This document shows positions 17,256-25,335 of a stretch of DNA of 64,000 bases, in pieces (the stretch's first letter is position 1; every line of letters starts with the position of its first letter). Made by a program: the position numbers and the translations under genes. The stretch is from positions 62,001 through 126,000 of the forward strand of contig NZ_CP112877.1 of the NCBI RefSeq assembly GCF_029910235.1, given 5' to 3'. The notes beneath the pieces are model-generated. The model did not search any database and was not told where the DNA came from. It saw only the letters and a program-made list of their open reading frames with translations. Origin of the DNA: Pseudanabaena galeata CCNP1313. GTDB taxonomy: Bacteria > Cyanobacteriota > Cyanobacteriia > Pseudanabaenales > Pseudanabaenaceae.

Positions 17256-17630
17256 TTATCTCACTGGTAGTTTGCGAATGCGAATACTGTCATCTTGGAT
17301 TGTAATTGCAGAACCTTCTTGTAAGGCTTCTTCTATTTGAGGCAATACATCTAACAGTTTTTTGGTCACGATGTCGGGTTTTGCTGATGAAAGGCGCAAG
17401 GTGATTAAGCTGGGCTGACTGTATCTGCTAAGTGCTACTAGCATTGAGAAGTCTAGATCTTGAGTCAGTACAACCCAGTTTTCGGTTCTGGCAAATTCTA
17501 AAATATTGATGTCTGGTGCGTTGGCAGGTAAAAATTCCGAACTACGAACGATCTCATAGCCTTGTTTTTGCAAGTCTCCAACGGTTTTGGGTGAGATATG
17601 AACATCTGCAAGTAAACGGATATTTTTCAC
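17256..17630 (-). CDS. DUF5615 PIN-like toxin
   Basis: A 124-residue protein with the PIN-like DUF5615 features: LLADVHISPKTVGDLQKQGY at the N-terminus, PDINILEFARTENWVVLTQDLDF in the middle (acidic DxDF-type metal-site segment). Such proteins pair with DUF433 antitoxins and probably act as RNases. The GTG at 17630 overlaps the DUF433 stop as GTGA, a classic coupled start; an ATG-like start further upstream would overlap the partner more than is usual. Confidence 0.8.
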   Translation of the reverse strand: MKNIRLLADVHISPKTVGDLQKQGYEIVRSSEFLPANAPDINILEFARTENWVVLTQDLDFSMLVALSRYSQPSLITLRLSSAKPDIVTKKLLDVLPQIEEALQEGSAITIQDDSIRIRKLPVR

Positions 17631-17851
17631 GCGAGAACACCGTGAGTTTGATCTGAGACTGCCCAAGCTGCATAGTTGAGGACTTGTCTGATGTCTTCAA
17701 TTTCTAGTTCAGGATAGGCTTCTAGGATTTCTGGGACGGATAGGTTGCTGGCTAAGAGTTTGAGGACAAAGGCTACGGTAATCCTCAACCCTCTGACGGT
17801 GGGCTGTCCGAGGCAGACATCTGGTTTAATGACAATTCGATCTAATCCCAT
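17627..17851 (-). CDS. DUF433 antitoxin
   Basis: A 74-residue DUF433 protein with the family core LDRIVIKPDVCLGQPTVRG, TVAFVLKLLASNLSVPEILEAYP and LEIEDIRQVLNYAAW, a helix-turn-helix-like fold. It probably neutralises the DUF5615 toxin encoded next and may repress the pair. The start is put at ATG 17851; an in-frame GTG lies nine bases upstream. Confidence 0.85.
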   Translation of the reverse strand: MGLDRIVIKPDVCLGQPTVRGLRITVAFVLKLLASNLSVPEILEAYPELEIEDIRQVLNYAAWAVSDQTHGVLA

Positions 17852-17896
17852 AGTGTTCACTTTTGTTTCTCAACAATCAAGTTATTCTATATTAGA

Positions 17897-18027
17897 TGAT
17901 CGCTCGTGATGCGATATCAAACACTGAAGTTTTTTGCCAGTTTACAAGGGCAAATGAAACGATTGTCAAAGCGAATATGCAGCGCGTAACCAAGCAAAGC
18001 ATTGTTTCGCAAGAGCAATCCGCTTAG
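17897..18027 (+). pseudogene. Stray duplicate of an internal VirB4-like fragment
   Basis: About 130 bp closely matching 16590-16720 inside the VirB4-like gene (for example CAAGGGCAAATGAAAC and TTTCGCAAGAGCAATCCGCT in both). It has no open frame of its own. It shows that a second copy of this region existed here, or that a local duplication took place. Confidence 0.8.
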
Positions 18028-18055
18028 GGAAAAGAGTAAAGGGCTAACAAAGTCC

Positions 18056-18922
18056 TCACAAAGAAGAAGCGAGAAGCAGGCGAAAACCAATGTAGTTGAC
18101 CTGCTTCTGCGCGATGTCCCCGTCGCGATAGGCAGCACGACAACGCCTAGCAACGCTATTCCAAGAACCACCGCGCAGTAGACGAGAAAGATAACGATTA
18201 TCGATATCATTTACATTCATGCCGCCATAGGGTTCACTGCCATTATTTTTTAAGCTACTAGATTTTTCGCTGTAACTATCAAAATATTGATCCAAACACC
18301 ATTCCCACACATTCCCATGCATCTGATGTAATCCCCATGCATTAGGCGAAAAACTATTCACATCAAAGGTTTGTTGGTGATAGTGGTTATAGTTGACTAA
18401 ACTAGGCGTAATCGTCTCACCAAAATGAAATGGCGTGGTTGTGCCAGCACGACAGGCATATTCCCATTCCGCCTCTGTCGGCAAGCGATAGGTTCCACGA
18501 TTAGCAGGTAGAGTGGCTGTTAATCTCTTACAAAACTCCCTCGCTTCATGCCACCTCACATAAATCATCGGACGATTATCGCTTTTAAACTTCGTATCAG
18601 CACTCTCGTCAAACTCATGGGTAAACTTACCCATCACCGCCAGCCATTGCGCCTGTGTCACTGCATAGCGACTCATATAGAAGTCCTGCGGAAAGTTCAC
18701 CTCATGCTGCAATTCACGATCCTCTCTCTCTTCCTCACTACTTGGCGATCCCATCGTAAACTTCCCTTTGGGGATTAGCGCCATTTCTAACGGTACGGCT
18801 CCATTGGGCAGATTCAGAGCTTCCGTAAAAGCCTTCGGTTTCAGATTTTCACAAGCCACGATCGCTAAAGGAGTCGTCACTACCAGACCAATCATAAACT
18901 TGCGTCTAGTCAAACCACTCAT
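18056..18922 (-). CDS. Formylglycine-generating-enzyme (SUMF1) family protein
   Basis: A 288-residue protein with a twin-arginine-like start (TRRKFMIGLVV) and hydrophobic segment with AC at about residue 24, so probably exported and possibly lipid-anchored. The FGE-sulfatase domain shows ALIPKGKFTMGSPSSEE, YAVTQAQWLAVMG, RLPTEAEWEYACRAGT, MHGNVWEWCLDQY and LLRGGSWNS. True FGEs convert a sulfatase cysteine to formylglycine, but most bacterial paralogues have other or unknown roles, and no sulfatase gene is nearby. Confidence 0.85.
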   Translation of the reverse strand: MSGLTRRKFMIGLVVTTPLAIVACENLKPKAFTEALNLPNGAVPLEMALIPKGKFTMGSPSSEEEREDRELQHEVNFPQDFYMSRYAVTQAQWLAVMGKFTHEFDESADTKFKSDNRPMIYVRWHEAREFCKRLTATLPANRGTYRLPTEAEWEYACRAGTTTPFHFGETITPSLVNYNHYHQQTFDVNSFSPNAWGLHQMHGNVWEWCLDQYFDSYSEKSSSLKNNGSEPYGGMNVNDIDNRYLSRLLRGGSWNSVARRCRAAYRDGDIAQKQVNYIGFRLLLASSL

Positions 18923-18964
18923 GCCACCAACTCCTATATCAAAAGTTAATTGTGATTATATCAG

Positions 18965-19068
18965 GCGATCGCGTTTTGTGAAGATGAGATTGAAGAGGCG
19001 ATCGCACCAATAATCTATCTTCTAAAGGCGATCGCTATTACTGTGAGTCGTGATTTTTAGGCGATCGC
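18965..19068. repeat. Cluster of four HIP1 octamers in an intergenic gap
   Basis: GCGATCGC occurs at 18965, 18998, 19028 and 19061, spaced 30-33 bp, between two genes. HIP1 is abundant in cyanobacterial genomes, but four regularly spaced copies outside genes is noteworthy. Confidence 0.8.
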
Positions 19069-19126
19069 CTAAGAAGATAAATAATGATTCCCACTTCTTG
19101 ATTTTAGAATTTTATTTCTAGATTGT

Positions 19127-19957
19127 TTAAGAACCAGTCAAAACGGAAAAATGCTTGTCAGCATATTGAATAAATCTAAGCAAAAGGATCAGCGAAGTAA
19201 AAGCTTCTTCTTCTCCGATATTTACACTTGCTCCATGAGCAGCATCATCTCGCCAATACTTTAATAATTCACTATACTTACGAAAATCAGCTTGAATAAA
19301 TTGATTAAGCTGACCAATGAGGAAATTTTCAATGAGATTTCGACCTCGACTTGAGTTGTATTTGTTAAGAATATCTTGCTCATTTCCACTTTTCTTGATC
19401 GCAAGAGCTAGTAAGACTGATTCGTATGTTGCTCCACACATCACGCAACAAGCAAAATAGTTTTGTGAACGATAGCAACTCAGTGCTTCTTGGCTACGCG
19501 ATTGATAACCCTGACCAAATACACGATCTCGATTACTTAAAAGTTTAGAGAACCTTCCATGTTCTGATGGTATACATTCATTTATGTCATACTTTGAGAT
19601 CCATTCTTTTCCGAAGCTTGTAAGTAAAAATTTTGCATAAAAGTTCTTGGGAAATTGAAGATCTTCTGCCTTGTCAAGAGGTGCAGGTCGAAGAATACCT
19701 CTTGAACAAAAATGCCAAGCCGCATCATAGAAAGCTTCTGCGTCAGTTTCAGTATCATAATTTGTGCAGACAAAATAACCCAATTGAGTATCCCAATCCT
19801 TAGGTTTGTGTTTTTCAAGATAATCTTCTATTACTTTATCTATGTTAATAACTTGATGATTAATGCTGCTATTAAGAGTTACGTAGCTTACAATTTGTTT
19901 ACAAGCATCTTCCTCAGTGAAATTTTGTGTGATATCAGCAAGTTTAAGTTTTGTCAT
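19127..19957 (-). CDS. HEPN-like protein with Rx4H motif
   Basis: A 276-residue soluble protein. I do not recognise a named family for the N-terminal 140 residues. The C-terminal half is helical, with SQEALSCYRSQNYFACCVMC, ESVLLALAIKKSG and the charged motif WRDDAAHGAS. R236-x4-H241 fits the HEPN Rx4-6H catalytic signature, and the layout resembles DUF4145-type HEPN proteins, which are often RNases in defence or toxin systems. The ATG at 19957 is preferred to an upstream TTG/ATT extension. It is AT-rich compared with neighbours and stands alone, suggesting transfer. Confidence 0.5.
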   Translation of the reverse strand: MTKLKLADITQNFTEEDACKQIVSYVTLNSSINHQVINIDKVIEDYLEKHKPKDWDTQLGYFVCTNYDTETDAEAFYDAAWHFCSRGILRPAPLDKAEDLQFPKNFYAKFLLTSFGKEWISKYDINECIPSEHGRFSKLLSNRDRVFGQGYQSRSQEALSCYRSQNYFACCVMCGATYESVLLALAIKKSGNEQDILNKYNSSRGRNLIENFLIGQLNQFIQADFRKYSELLKYWRDDAAHGASVNIGEEEAFTSLILLLRFIQYADKHFSVLTGS

Positions 19958-20102
19958 AAATATCAATTTTATTTGGATGTAGGCTTTCACAAGATATTTT
20001 TTCACGATAATTGTACTTTTGAACAACTGTCAAGTTACTGCGACGACTTTCTCCGATGAAGTGCGAACACCTCTTGTCAAAATGTAAATGATTTTAGATC
20101 CC

Positions 20103-20173
20103 CAACAGTCAATTAAATCAAAGTGCTTTCCTACAAGCCTTATAGCCTCGTTAAAAAACTGTCTGAAGTATTG
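20103..20173 (+). repeat. 71-bp leader repeat, copy 1
   Basis: About 83% identical without gaps to 20760-20830. It ends 24 bp before the ATG at 20198. The most conserved part is ATAGCCTCGTTAAAAAA. Confidence 0.85.
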
Positions 20174-20197
20174 ATAATTAAAGGCAAAAAATATTTC

Positions 20198-20587
20198 ATG
20201 AAAAAATCTGTTCTAATTATATTTCTCAGTCTAACTTTGAGTGTTTCTGTAGTAATTGGTATAATCAATATATTTCTTGAGGAAAGTGTATCAAGTAATG
20301 AAGTACTTCGAGAGATTGACACTGTGTGTGGAGATACTTGGTGTGCAGGAGATTTTAACTTTAAGTTTCATCGTCTTGAATTTATCGATGGCAAAGCAAA
20401 GCTCTATTTCGCAACATTTCCTCACAGTTCAAATGCGGAAAAGACCCAAGTAGAATACATTTGTGAACTTTCTGGATTTGGCTCCCCCCTTAAAACAGCC
20501 TATCGAGTAAATAAATTTATTTTGTTAAGAGATGAATTTTACTCAGCTCTGAACTTGTGCATTAATGAAAAAATAAAGAATTTATGA
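20198..20587 (+). CDS. Small secreted protein of unknown function
   Basis: A 129-residue protein starting MKKSVLIIFLSLTLSVSVVIGI, a clear signal peptide or membrane anchor. The rest is likely outside the membrane and has four cysteines (CGDTWC pair, two later), suggesting disulfides. No family is recognised. The ATG at 20198 begins the signal peptide; a longer frame to 20123 would run into the 71-bp leader repeat. The same leader precedes the OB-fold gene at 20858, so the two may be regulated alike. Confidence 0.6.
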   Translation: MKKSVLIIFLSLTLSVSVVIGIINIFLEESVSSNEVLREIDTVCGDTWCAGDFNFKFHRLEFIDGKAKLYFATFPHSSNAEKTQVEYICELSGFGSPLKTAYRVNKFILLRDEFYSALNLCINEKIKNL

Positions 20588-20759
20588 GGATTCTACGACA
20601 TCCTTAAAGGTCAACTTTTTCGCAAACAAGATAAGGATGAAATATGTATTTTCTAGTTGATATTCTTGCAATACTTTGAAGAATTTCAAGAATTTATCGT
20701 ATAATTCCATGCAGAGCTAATATTTTATCCTTTCTTTAAATTGTCATTAGCTTTTAAGA

Positions 20760-20830
20760 CAACAGCCAACTAAATCAAAGTATCAATCTACAAACCTGAT
20801 AGCCTCGTTAAAAAATTGTCCGAAGTATTG
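20760..20830 (+). repeat. 71-bp leader repeat, copy 2
   Basis: A gapless partner of 20103-20173 with 12 differences. It ends 27 bp before the ATG at 20858, nearly the same distance as copy 1, which suggests a duplicated promoter or 5' leader. Confidence 0.85.
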
Positions 20831-20857
20831 GTATATATTGAGAAATAGAATCAAAAA

Positions 20858-21553
20858 ATGTTTAAACAATTTATTTCACGACCTATATGGTCATTGTTGC
20901 TTTTTTTCGTAATTACAATTGCTATTTGGGTTGGGGGGAAATTCTACTCGCCATCTATTGTTGATGCAAAGCCCTATCAAGGTGGTCAAGTTGAGCTAAG
21001 TGAAAATGGGAATCTAGTAATTGCTGAAGGATTGGTAACTCATAGTGGTAATAGTCGTCAAGGAATAAGGTTTTTGACTATAAAAGGTCAACAAGGAGAG
21101 TTTGGAACTACATTTTTTCCTTCACTTGGCAAGCTTCCATTTACTCCAAGAATAGGAGATTATATTGTTATTACAGGTTTACTAGGAAAATATCAGAATA
21201 AACCTCAAATTTCGCCACTTTCGTCTCTGTCAATTAGTCTCAAGGAATCGTCTAATACATTTCCATCCGTAACTATTGATCAACTGAGTAGCTACATGGA
21301 TCAGACTGTTTGGATAGAAAATGTCAATGTAATATCTGTTAAACAATTTATATCCAAAAAAGGAAAGAAAATGCTAAGATTTGAAATTGGCGATGCGAAA
21401 GGACTAAATGTAGACGGCATATTTTTTGAGGGTGATTGGGATGATAATACATACCAGATTCTTAGCAGCAAAAATACAGTTAGAGTTCTAGCCAAAGTAT
21501 CTGAATTTCAGAATAAATTGTCTCTAAATGGTAAAAATATTGAACAAAAATAA
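20858..21553 (+). CDS. Membrane-anchored OB-fold-like protein
   Basis: A 231-residue protein with an N-terminal membrane helix (about residues 11-26, WSLLLFFVITIAIWVGG). It is followed by two beta-rich domains that look like OB-folds: VIAEGLVTHSGNSRQGIRF...GDYIVITGLLGKYQNKPQI, and VWIENVNVISVKQF...VRVLAKVSEFQNKLSL. The pattern resembles tRNA_anti/OB-type domains, but no nucleic-acid ligand can be shown. It is followed by a small membrane protein and a TctA-like permease on the same strand. Confidence 0.5.
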   Translation: MFKQFISRPIWSLLLFFVITIAIWVGGKFYSPSIVDAKPYQGGQVELSENGNLVIAEGLVTHSGNSRQGIRFLTIKGQQGEFGTTFFPSLGKLPFTPRIGDYIVITGLLGKYQNKPQISPLSSLSISLKESSNTFPSVTIDQLSSYMDQTVWIENVNVISVKQFISKKGKKMLRFEIGDAKGLNVDGIFFEGDWDDNTYQILSSKNTVRVLAKVSEFQNKLSLNGKNIEQK

Positions 21554-21632
21554 TTTATAGTACCAAGACTATTGTATTCAAGATTTTCGGCACTAAAAAG
21601 TAATATTTCAATTTGTAACCATAAACAAATCA

Positions 21633-21932
21633 ATGAATTTTATAATATTTTTGTTGTTATTATATTTTCTTCTCTATTTTTTGGTGAGCTTTATTCGTTT
21701 CATGGGGAATGTTAAAGCCTATCTTGAAAGGAAAGGGAACGAATCAAAGACAAAATTGGGGGAAATCTATTACAAAAATGTGTTTACTGTGATAGTTCGC
21801 TTAATAGTTATATTAGTGTGTGTATTCTTTATATATTGCATTTATATTACAGCAATCACACCCAATTATTCAGAAATGATGATATGTTCCGAGACAACGG
21901 ATGGAAGAGGTAGACATTGTGAGAGGTTATAA
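21633..21932 (+). CDS. Small two-helix membrane protein, unknown
   Basis: A 99-residue protein with a hydrophobic N-terminus (about residues 1-20), a charged middle and a second segment (about 50-75, VIVRLIVILVCVFFIYCIYI). No family is recognised. Only 4 bp separate it from the TctA-like gene, so the two are probably translated together. Confidence 0.55.
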   Translation: MNFIIFLLLLYFLLYFLVSFIRFMGNVKAYLERKGNESKTKLGEIYYKNVFTVIVRLIVILVCVFFIYCIYITAITPNYSEMMICSETTDGRGRHCERL

Positions 21933-21936
21933 ATAA

Positions 21937-23352
21937 ATGATAGTAGTTTTGTTATTTATAAGTATTGTATCTGGTTTTTGTGTAGGTATTCTTAGTGGAT
22001 TAACGCCTGGTATTCACGTTAATGTTATCGCCTCTTTGATGGTGGCTATTTACGCATCTAGCCCACAAAGCAGCGAATTACGTCTACCAATTGCTGTATT
22101 TATTGTTTCCGTCAGCATTACTCATGCTTTTTTTGATTATATTCCAAGTCTCTTTTTAGGTGTCCCAACTGATGAAGTTTATACTTTATTGCCTGGACAG
22201 AGAATGATTAAACAAGGAGAAGGTGGTAAAGCTTTAAGGCTCTCCATAGAAGGATCTTGGAAAGGTTTATTATTTTCATTAATTATCGCTATTATTTTTA
22301 TAATTCTTGCGGTACTAAATCTTAATCTACTATCTACCATTGACGAATTACTCAAGCCATTTCTTTTTTGGGTTTTACTAGCTATCTCAGTATTTTTAAT
22401 CAAAGATGAAAGTAGAACAGCATGGGCAACTACTATATTTCTATTGAGTGGCTTTTTTGGGATTGTTGTATTAGGTACACCCTTAATCCCTAATGGTTCA
22501 TCTGCGGCATTTAACTCGCTCTTTCCTGCATTATCTGGTCTTTTTGGCATTAGCGGTTTGCTCATTTCCCTAGCAGATGAAAAGGGGAAGTTACCCATTC
22601 AGAAACAAGATATATCCTTGTGTATAAGCAACAGGGATGTTAATGCTGCAAGTTTGTTAGGTACTATTTCTGGGATGGCTGTTGGTCTTCTACCAGGTTT
22701 AGGATCTGCTAACGCTTCTACACTTGCTCTTAAACTAACGGGAGATCAAAATGAAGATAGCAACGATAAATTCTACATCACGACAACTTCGGCGATCCAA
22801 ACAGCCGATGCTCTTTTTGGAATTACAGCAATTTACTTTATTCAAAAGTCTCGTTCTGGCGCTTCTGTAGCTATTGGGGCATTAATAGAAAAAATAAATC
22901 CTTGGGAAACTCTTACGATTGTTTTAGCAATGGGTTTAGCTGGATTTGCTAGTAGACAGCTTCTTTTAAATTCTTGGCAAATATTTCTAAAAATTATTAA
23001 TAACTTGAATTATCGTGCATTGACCTTAGCCGTTATTACATTTATTACTTTACTTGTATCTTTAACTACTGGATTCTGGGGTGTAATGGTTTTAGTTGCT
23101 GCTACAAGTCTGGGTTTATTACCTCCAATAGTAAATGTTAGGCGCTCTCAAATGATGGGATTTTTCTTAATTCCAGTAATGCTATTTTTTAGCGGATTTC
23201 AAGAAGGTTTTGTAAGTTTTTTTCATCTAGAAAGTCAACTATCTCCCTCAATTCCTACTAACTTACAAAGTATAGCAATTAGTTTAGGTATCTGCTTTTT
23301 TACATCATTGATAATATATGTAAGTACATCATTTATACAAAAGAAAAAATAG
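21937..23352 (+). CDS. TctA/DUF112 family multi-pass permease
   Basis: A 471-residue membrane protein with about ten to twelve hydrophobic segments. Two glycine-proline motifs in inverted halves, GILSGLTPGIHVN (about 18-30) and GMAVGLLPGLGSANAS (about 246-261), are typical of the tripartite tricarboxylate transporter TctA family (COG1784-like branch, frequent in archaea). No TctB or periplasmic TctC gene is nearby, so substrate and coupling are unknown. The AT-rich composition suggests transfer. Confidence 0.75.
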   Translation: MIVVLLFISIVSGFCVGILSGLTPGIHVNVIASLMVAIYASSPQSSELRLPIAVFIVSVSITHAFFDYIPSLFLGVPTDEVYTLLPGQRMIKQGEGGKALRLSIEGSWKGLLFSLIIAIIFIILAVLNLNLLSTIDELLKPFLFWVLLAISVFLIKDESRTAWATTIFLLSGFFGIVVLGTPLIPNGSSAAFNSLFPALSGLFGISGLLISLADEKGKLPIQKQDISLCISNRDVNAASLLGTISGMAVGLLPGLGSANASTLALKLTGDQNEDSNDKFYITTTSAIQTADALFGITAIYFIQKSRSGASVAIGALIEKINPWETLTIVLAMGLAGFASRQLLLNSWQIFLKIINNLNYRALTLAVITFITLLVSLTTGFWGVMVLVAATSLGLLPPIVNVRRSQMMGFFLIPVMLFFSGFQEGFVSFFHLESQLSPSIPTNLQSIAISLGICFFTSLIIYVSTSFIQKKK

Positions 23353-23500
23353 TTTTAACTAGAAATTCTAGCCTTCAGCAAAGCTACTCTATGCATGGAT
23401 GACAGGATTCTGGTCATTGGGCATGGCAAGGCTAAGTTTGAACATCATTACAGGACTTGCCGCCACAGCGATCTTAATTGTCCTTGTGAAAAAGCCTATT

Positions 23501-23869
23501 TTACTCATCATCCACAGAAATAGAAGACAAAATATTCAAAATCTCAGCAGCGCTAATGTCATCGCGATCGCTCTTTGAATAGATAGTCAACAGCAGTACA
23601 TTAGTCGGAGACTCCACCTGATAAACCAAACGATAACCCGCGCTTTTCCCCTTTTGGATATTGCTATTCTTTACCCTGACCTTAATCACAATATAATTTT
23701 CACCCAGACCAGCAATGCGATCGCCCACAACATTACCAGCCTGAATTTGCTCAATCACACCCACAACATCTTTACGAATATTACGAAATCTTTTGGATAG
23801 ACGATATAAATTCTCTTCAAACTCATCAGCAAACCTGATAGAAATTGGGATGTTTTCACTAAGCATCAA
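23501..23869 (-). CDS. RelE/ParE-type toxin
   Basis: A 122-residue basic protein with the ParE/RelE-like pattern IRFADEFEENLYRLSKRFRNIRKDV at the front and YRLVYQVESPTNVLLLTIYSKSDR at the end, the usual place of catalytic or ribosome-contacting residues. It overlaps the upstream antitoxin gene by 11 bp, indicating a type II toxin-antitoxin pair. mRNA cleavage versus gyrase poisoning cannot be told apart. Confidence 0.8.
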   Translation of the reverse strand: MMLSENIPISIRFADEFEENLYRLSKRFRNIRKDVVGVIEQIQAGNVVGDRIAGLGENYIVIKVRVKNSNIQKGKSAGYRLVYQVESPTNVLLLTIYSKSDRDDISAAEILNILSSISVDDE

Positions 23870-24110
23870 TTCTGTCCCACAATTCAGAAATTGGTCTAGT
23901 TTGCCCTGCCTTAGCTTGCTGAAAAGCTCGTTTCAAACTCGCCTTCACCTCCTCAATAGGCGTATCATCAGGATCAGCTTCCAACTCTTGAACTGGTTCA
24001 GAAAACAACACAATCACACGGACACGACTAGATATGTCCTCACCAAAAGGCTGATCCAGCAACAAATGCCCTTCGCGATCAATTGTCCCCGTAGCTTCCA
24101 CTGCTCTCAT
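23859..24110 (-). CDS. Antitoxin of the RelE/ParE-type pair
   Basis: An 83-residue acidic protein with an AbrB-like beta start (EATGTIDREGHLLLDQPF) and a helical tail (IEEVKASLKRAFQQAKAG) that would wrap around the toxin. Such small antitoxins precede RelE-like toxins in many cyanobacteria. The toxin ATG lies within its last codons. Confidence 0.75.
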   Translation of the reverse strand: MRAVEATGTIDREGHLLLDQPFGEDISSRVRVIVLFSEPVQELEADPDDTPIEEVKASLKRAFQQAKAGQTRPISELWDRIDA

Positions 24111-24259
24111 CTAGATGACCTCACTGTAATGAGCAATAAAAATATACTATAGCCTAATCATGAAAAATCAAACGATTAACCTGATGAAATTGTTACTCCA
24201 CCAATATCGATCTGGCTGACCTAACTCAAAAGCAGGGTTATCCCACTGCGATCGCGAAG

Positions 24260-24574
24260 ATGGGAGATTTGGCTCCTGCTGGCTCTAGAGCGGTTATCGT
24301 TGTCGATAATTTTCTCAGTCAGACGGGAAGAGAGACTTTTAAGGGTGAGAACTATACCTTGCAAAAGAATGAAGACGGCGATATCGCGATCGCTAACGAT
24401 AGGGGGGAAAACATTCTGCGGACTGACAAAGGACAAATCACTTCTCAGTCAATGACTCCAGAGGATTTGGCTAGTTTCAAGCAGATTTTTCAGCGCATGG
24501 GTCAACCCGCCTCGGTTGCGGATAAGTTGCCACGCTTGAAAGTAGAGCCTATTAAACCCCAGCTAGAGCGCTAG
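24260..24574 (+). CDS. Hypothetical protein, probably 5'-truncated plasmid-type gene
   Basis: A 104-residue product with no recognised family. The reading frame stays open and coding-like upstream to about 24197 (DLADLTQKQGYPTAIAK) with no earlier start codon, so this looks like the C-terminal end of a larger protein. Its sequence (ENYTLQKNEDGDIAIANDRG, LPRLKVEPIKP) resembles tails of large conjugation proteins. It lies 9 bp before the next gene. Confidence 0.45.
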   Translation: MGDLAPAGSRAVIVVDNFLSQTGRETFKGENYTLQKNEDGDIAIANDRGENILRTDKGQITSQSMTPEDLASFKQIFQRMGQPASVADKLPRLKVEPIKPQLER

Positions 24575-24583
24575 GAAAATACG

Positions 24584-25285
24584 ATGATTACCGCTAATCC
24601 TGATGTTAATATCGCCCAGTTTGTGACGGCTTTTAATCAGCTTGTCGATATTCATATAGTCAACATTTTAGCGATCGCTGAACGAGAGAATTATCCAATT
24701 AATTTGACAGATTTTATTATGGAAGATAAAGACGATATATTCGATGAAGAATGGGATCTGGCTTACGCACCGAGCAGTAATCCCAATTCAGATAGTAATG
24801 AAGCTCAACTGGTGAGTGTTGCTATTCAAGAGCAGAATCAGATTAATTATGCAGCCCAGATTCAAGCGATCGCTCTGTCGATGTTTGATGGTTTGGCTAA
24901 ACTGGGTAAAGACAAAACCGAAAATAAACGCGATGGTGCTGAACAAGAAACTTCACAGACTTCCACTGATAAGGCAACTAATGATGAGCGTGACCTCAAG
25001 CTGGCGCGTGATTGTCGAGAACTGCTGCAAGTTCAGGGTAAAGAAGATGGCAATAATCTCATTTTCGAGCGTCCTGATGGTAAGGGGAATTACAAGTTCA
25101 GTCTCGAAAAAGCATCGGATACGATGACTTTAAAGGCAAAAGATCGTCCTGTTAATCCCATCCTTGTGGAGTCACAAGGCAAAATCATTGAATCCAATGT
25201 CACTGACAGAGATGCAGCCAATATCAGTAAGGCTGTCTCCATGTTGAATGCACAGCAAACCAAACCTCTTGAAAATCAGAAATAG
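24584..25285 (+). CDS. Hypothetical acidic protein, plasmid-associated
   Basis: A 233-residue protein of unrecognised family with a helical N-terminus, an acidic stretch (MEDKDDIFDEEWD, about residues 46-58), a low-complexity linker rich in Q, T and K, and a C-terminal domain with DLKLARDCRELLQVQGKED. Its position directly before topA, in a conjugation relic, suggests a plasmid accessory gene. Function is unknown. Confidence 0.5.
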   Translation: MITANPDVNIAQFVTAFNQLVDIHIVNILAIAERENYPINLTDFIMEDKDDIFDEEWDLAYAPSSNPNSDSNEAQLVSVAIQEQNQINYAAQIQAIALSMFDGLAKLGKDKTENKRDGAEQETSQTSTDKATNDERDLKLARDCRELLQVQGKEDGNNLIFERPDGKGNYKFSLEKASDTMTLKAKDRPVNPILVESQGKIIESNVTDRDAANISKAVSMLNAQQTKPLENQK

Positions 25286-25335
25286 TTCCATTTAGCGATA
25301 AAACTATCCAAGCAATCCTTGGTAGTGAATGGCAA

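Noticed and set aside
23353-23500. Coding-like stretch WMTGFWSLGMARLSLNIITG with similarity to the end of the VirB2-like protein
   Set aside because: Too short, no start or stop context, and only a 13-base match (CATGGATGACAGG); possible pilin remnant but not supportable.
24260-25285. Relaxase or primase assignment for the two genes before topA
   Set aside because: No catalytic motif is visible; only the neighbourhood suggests conjugation.
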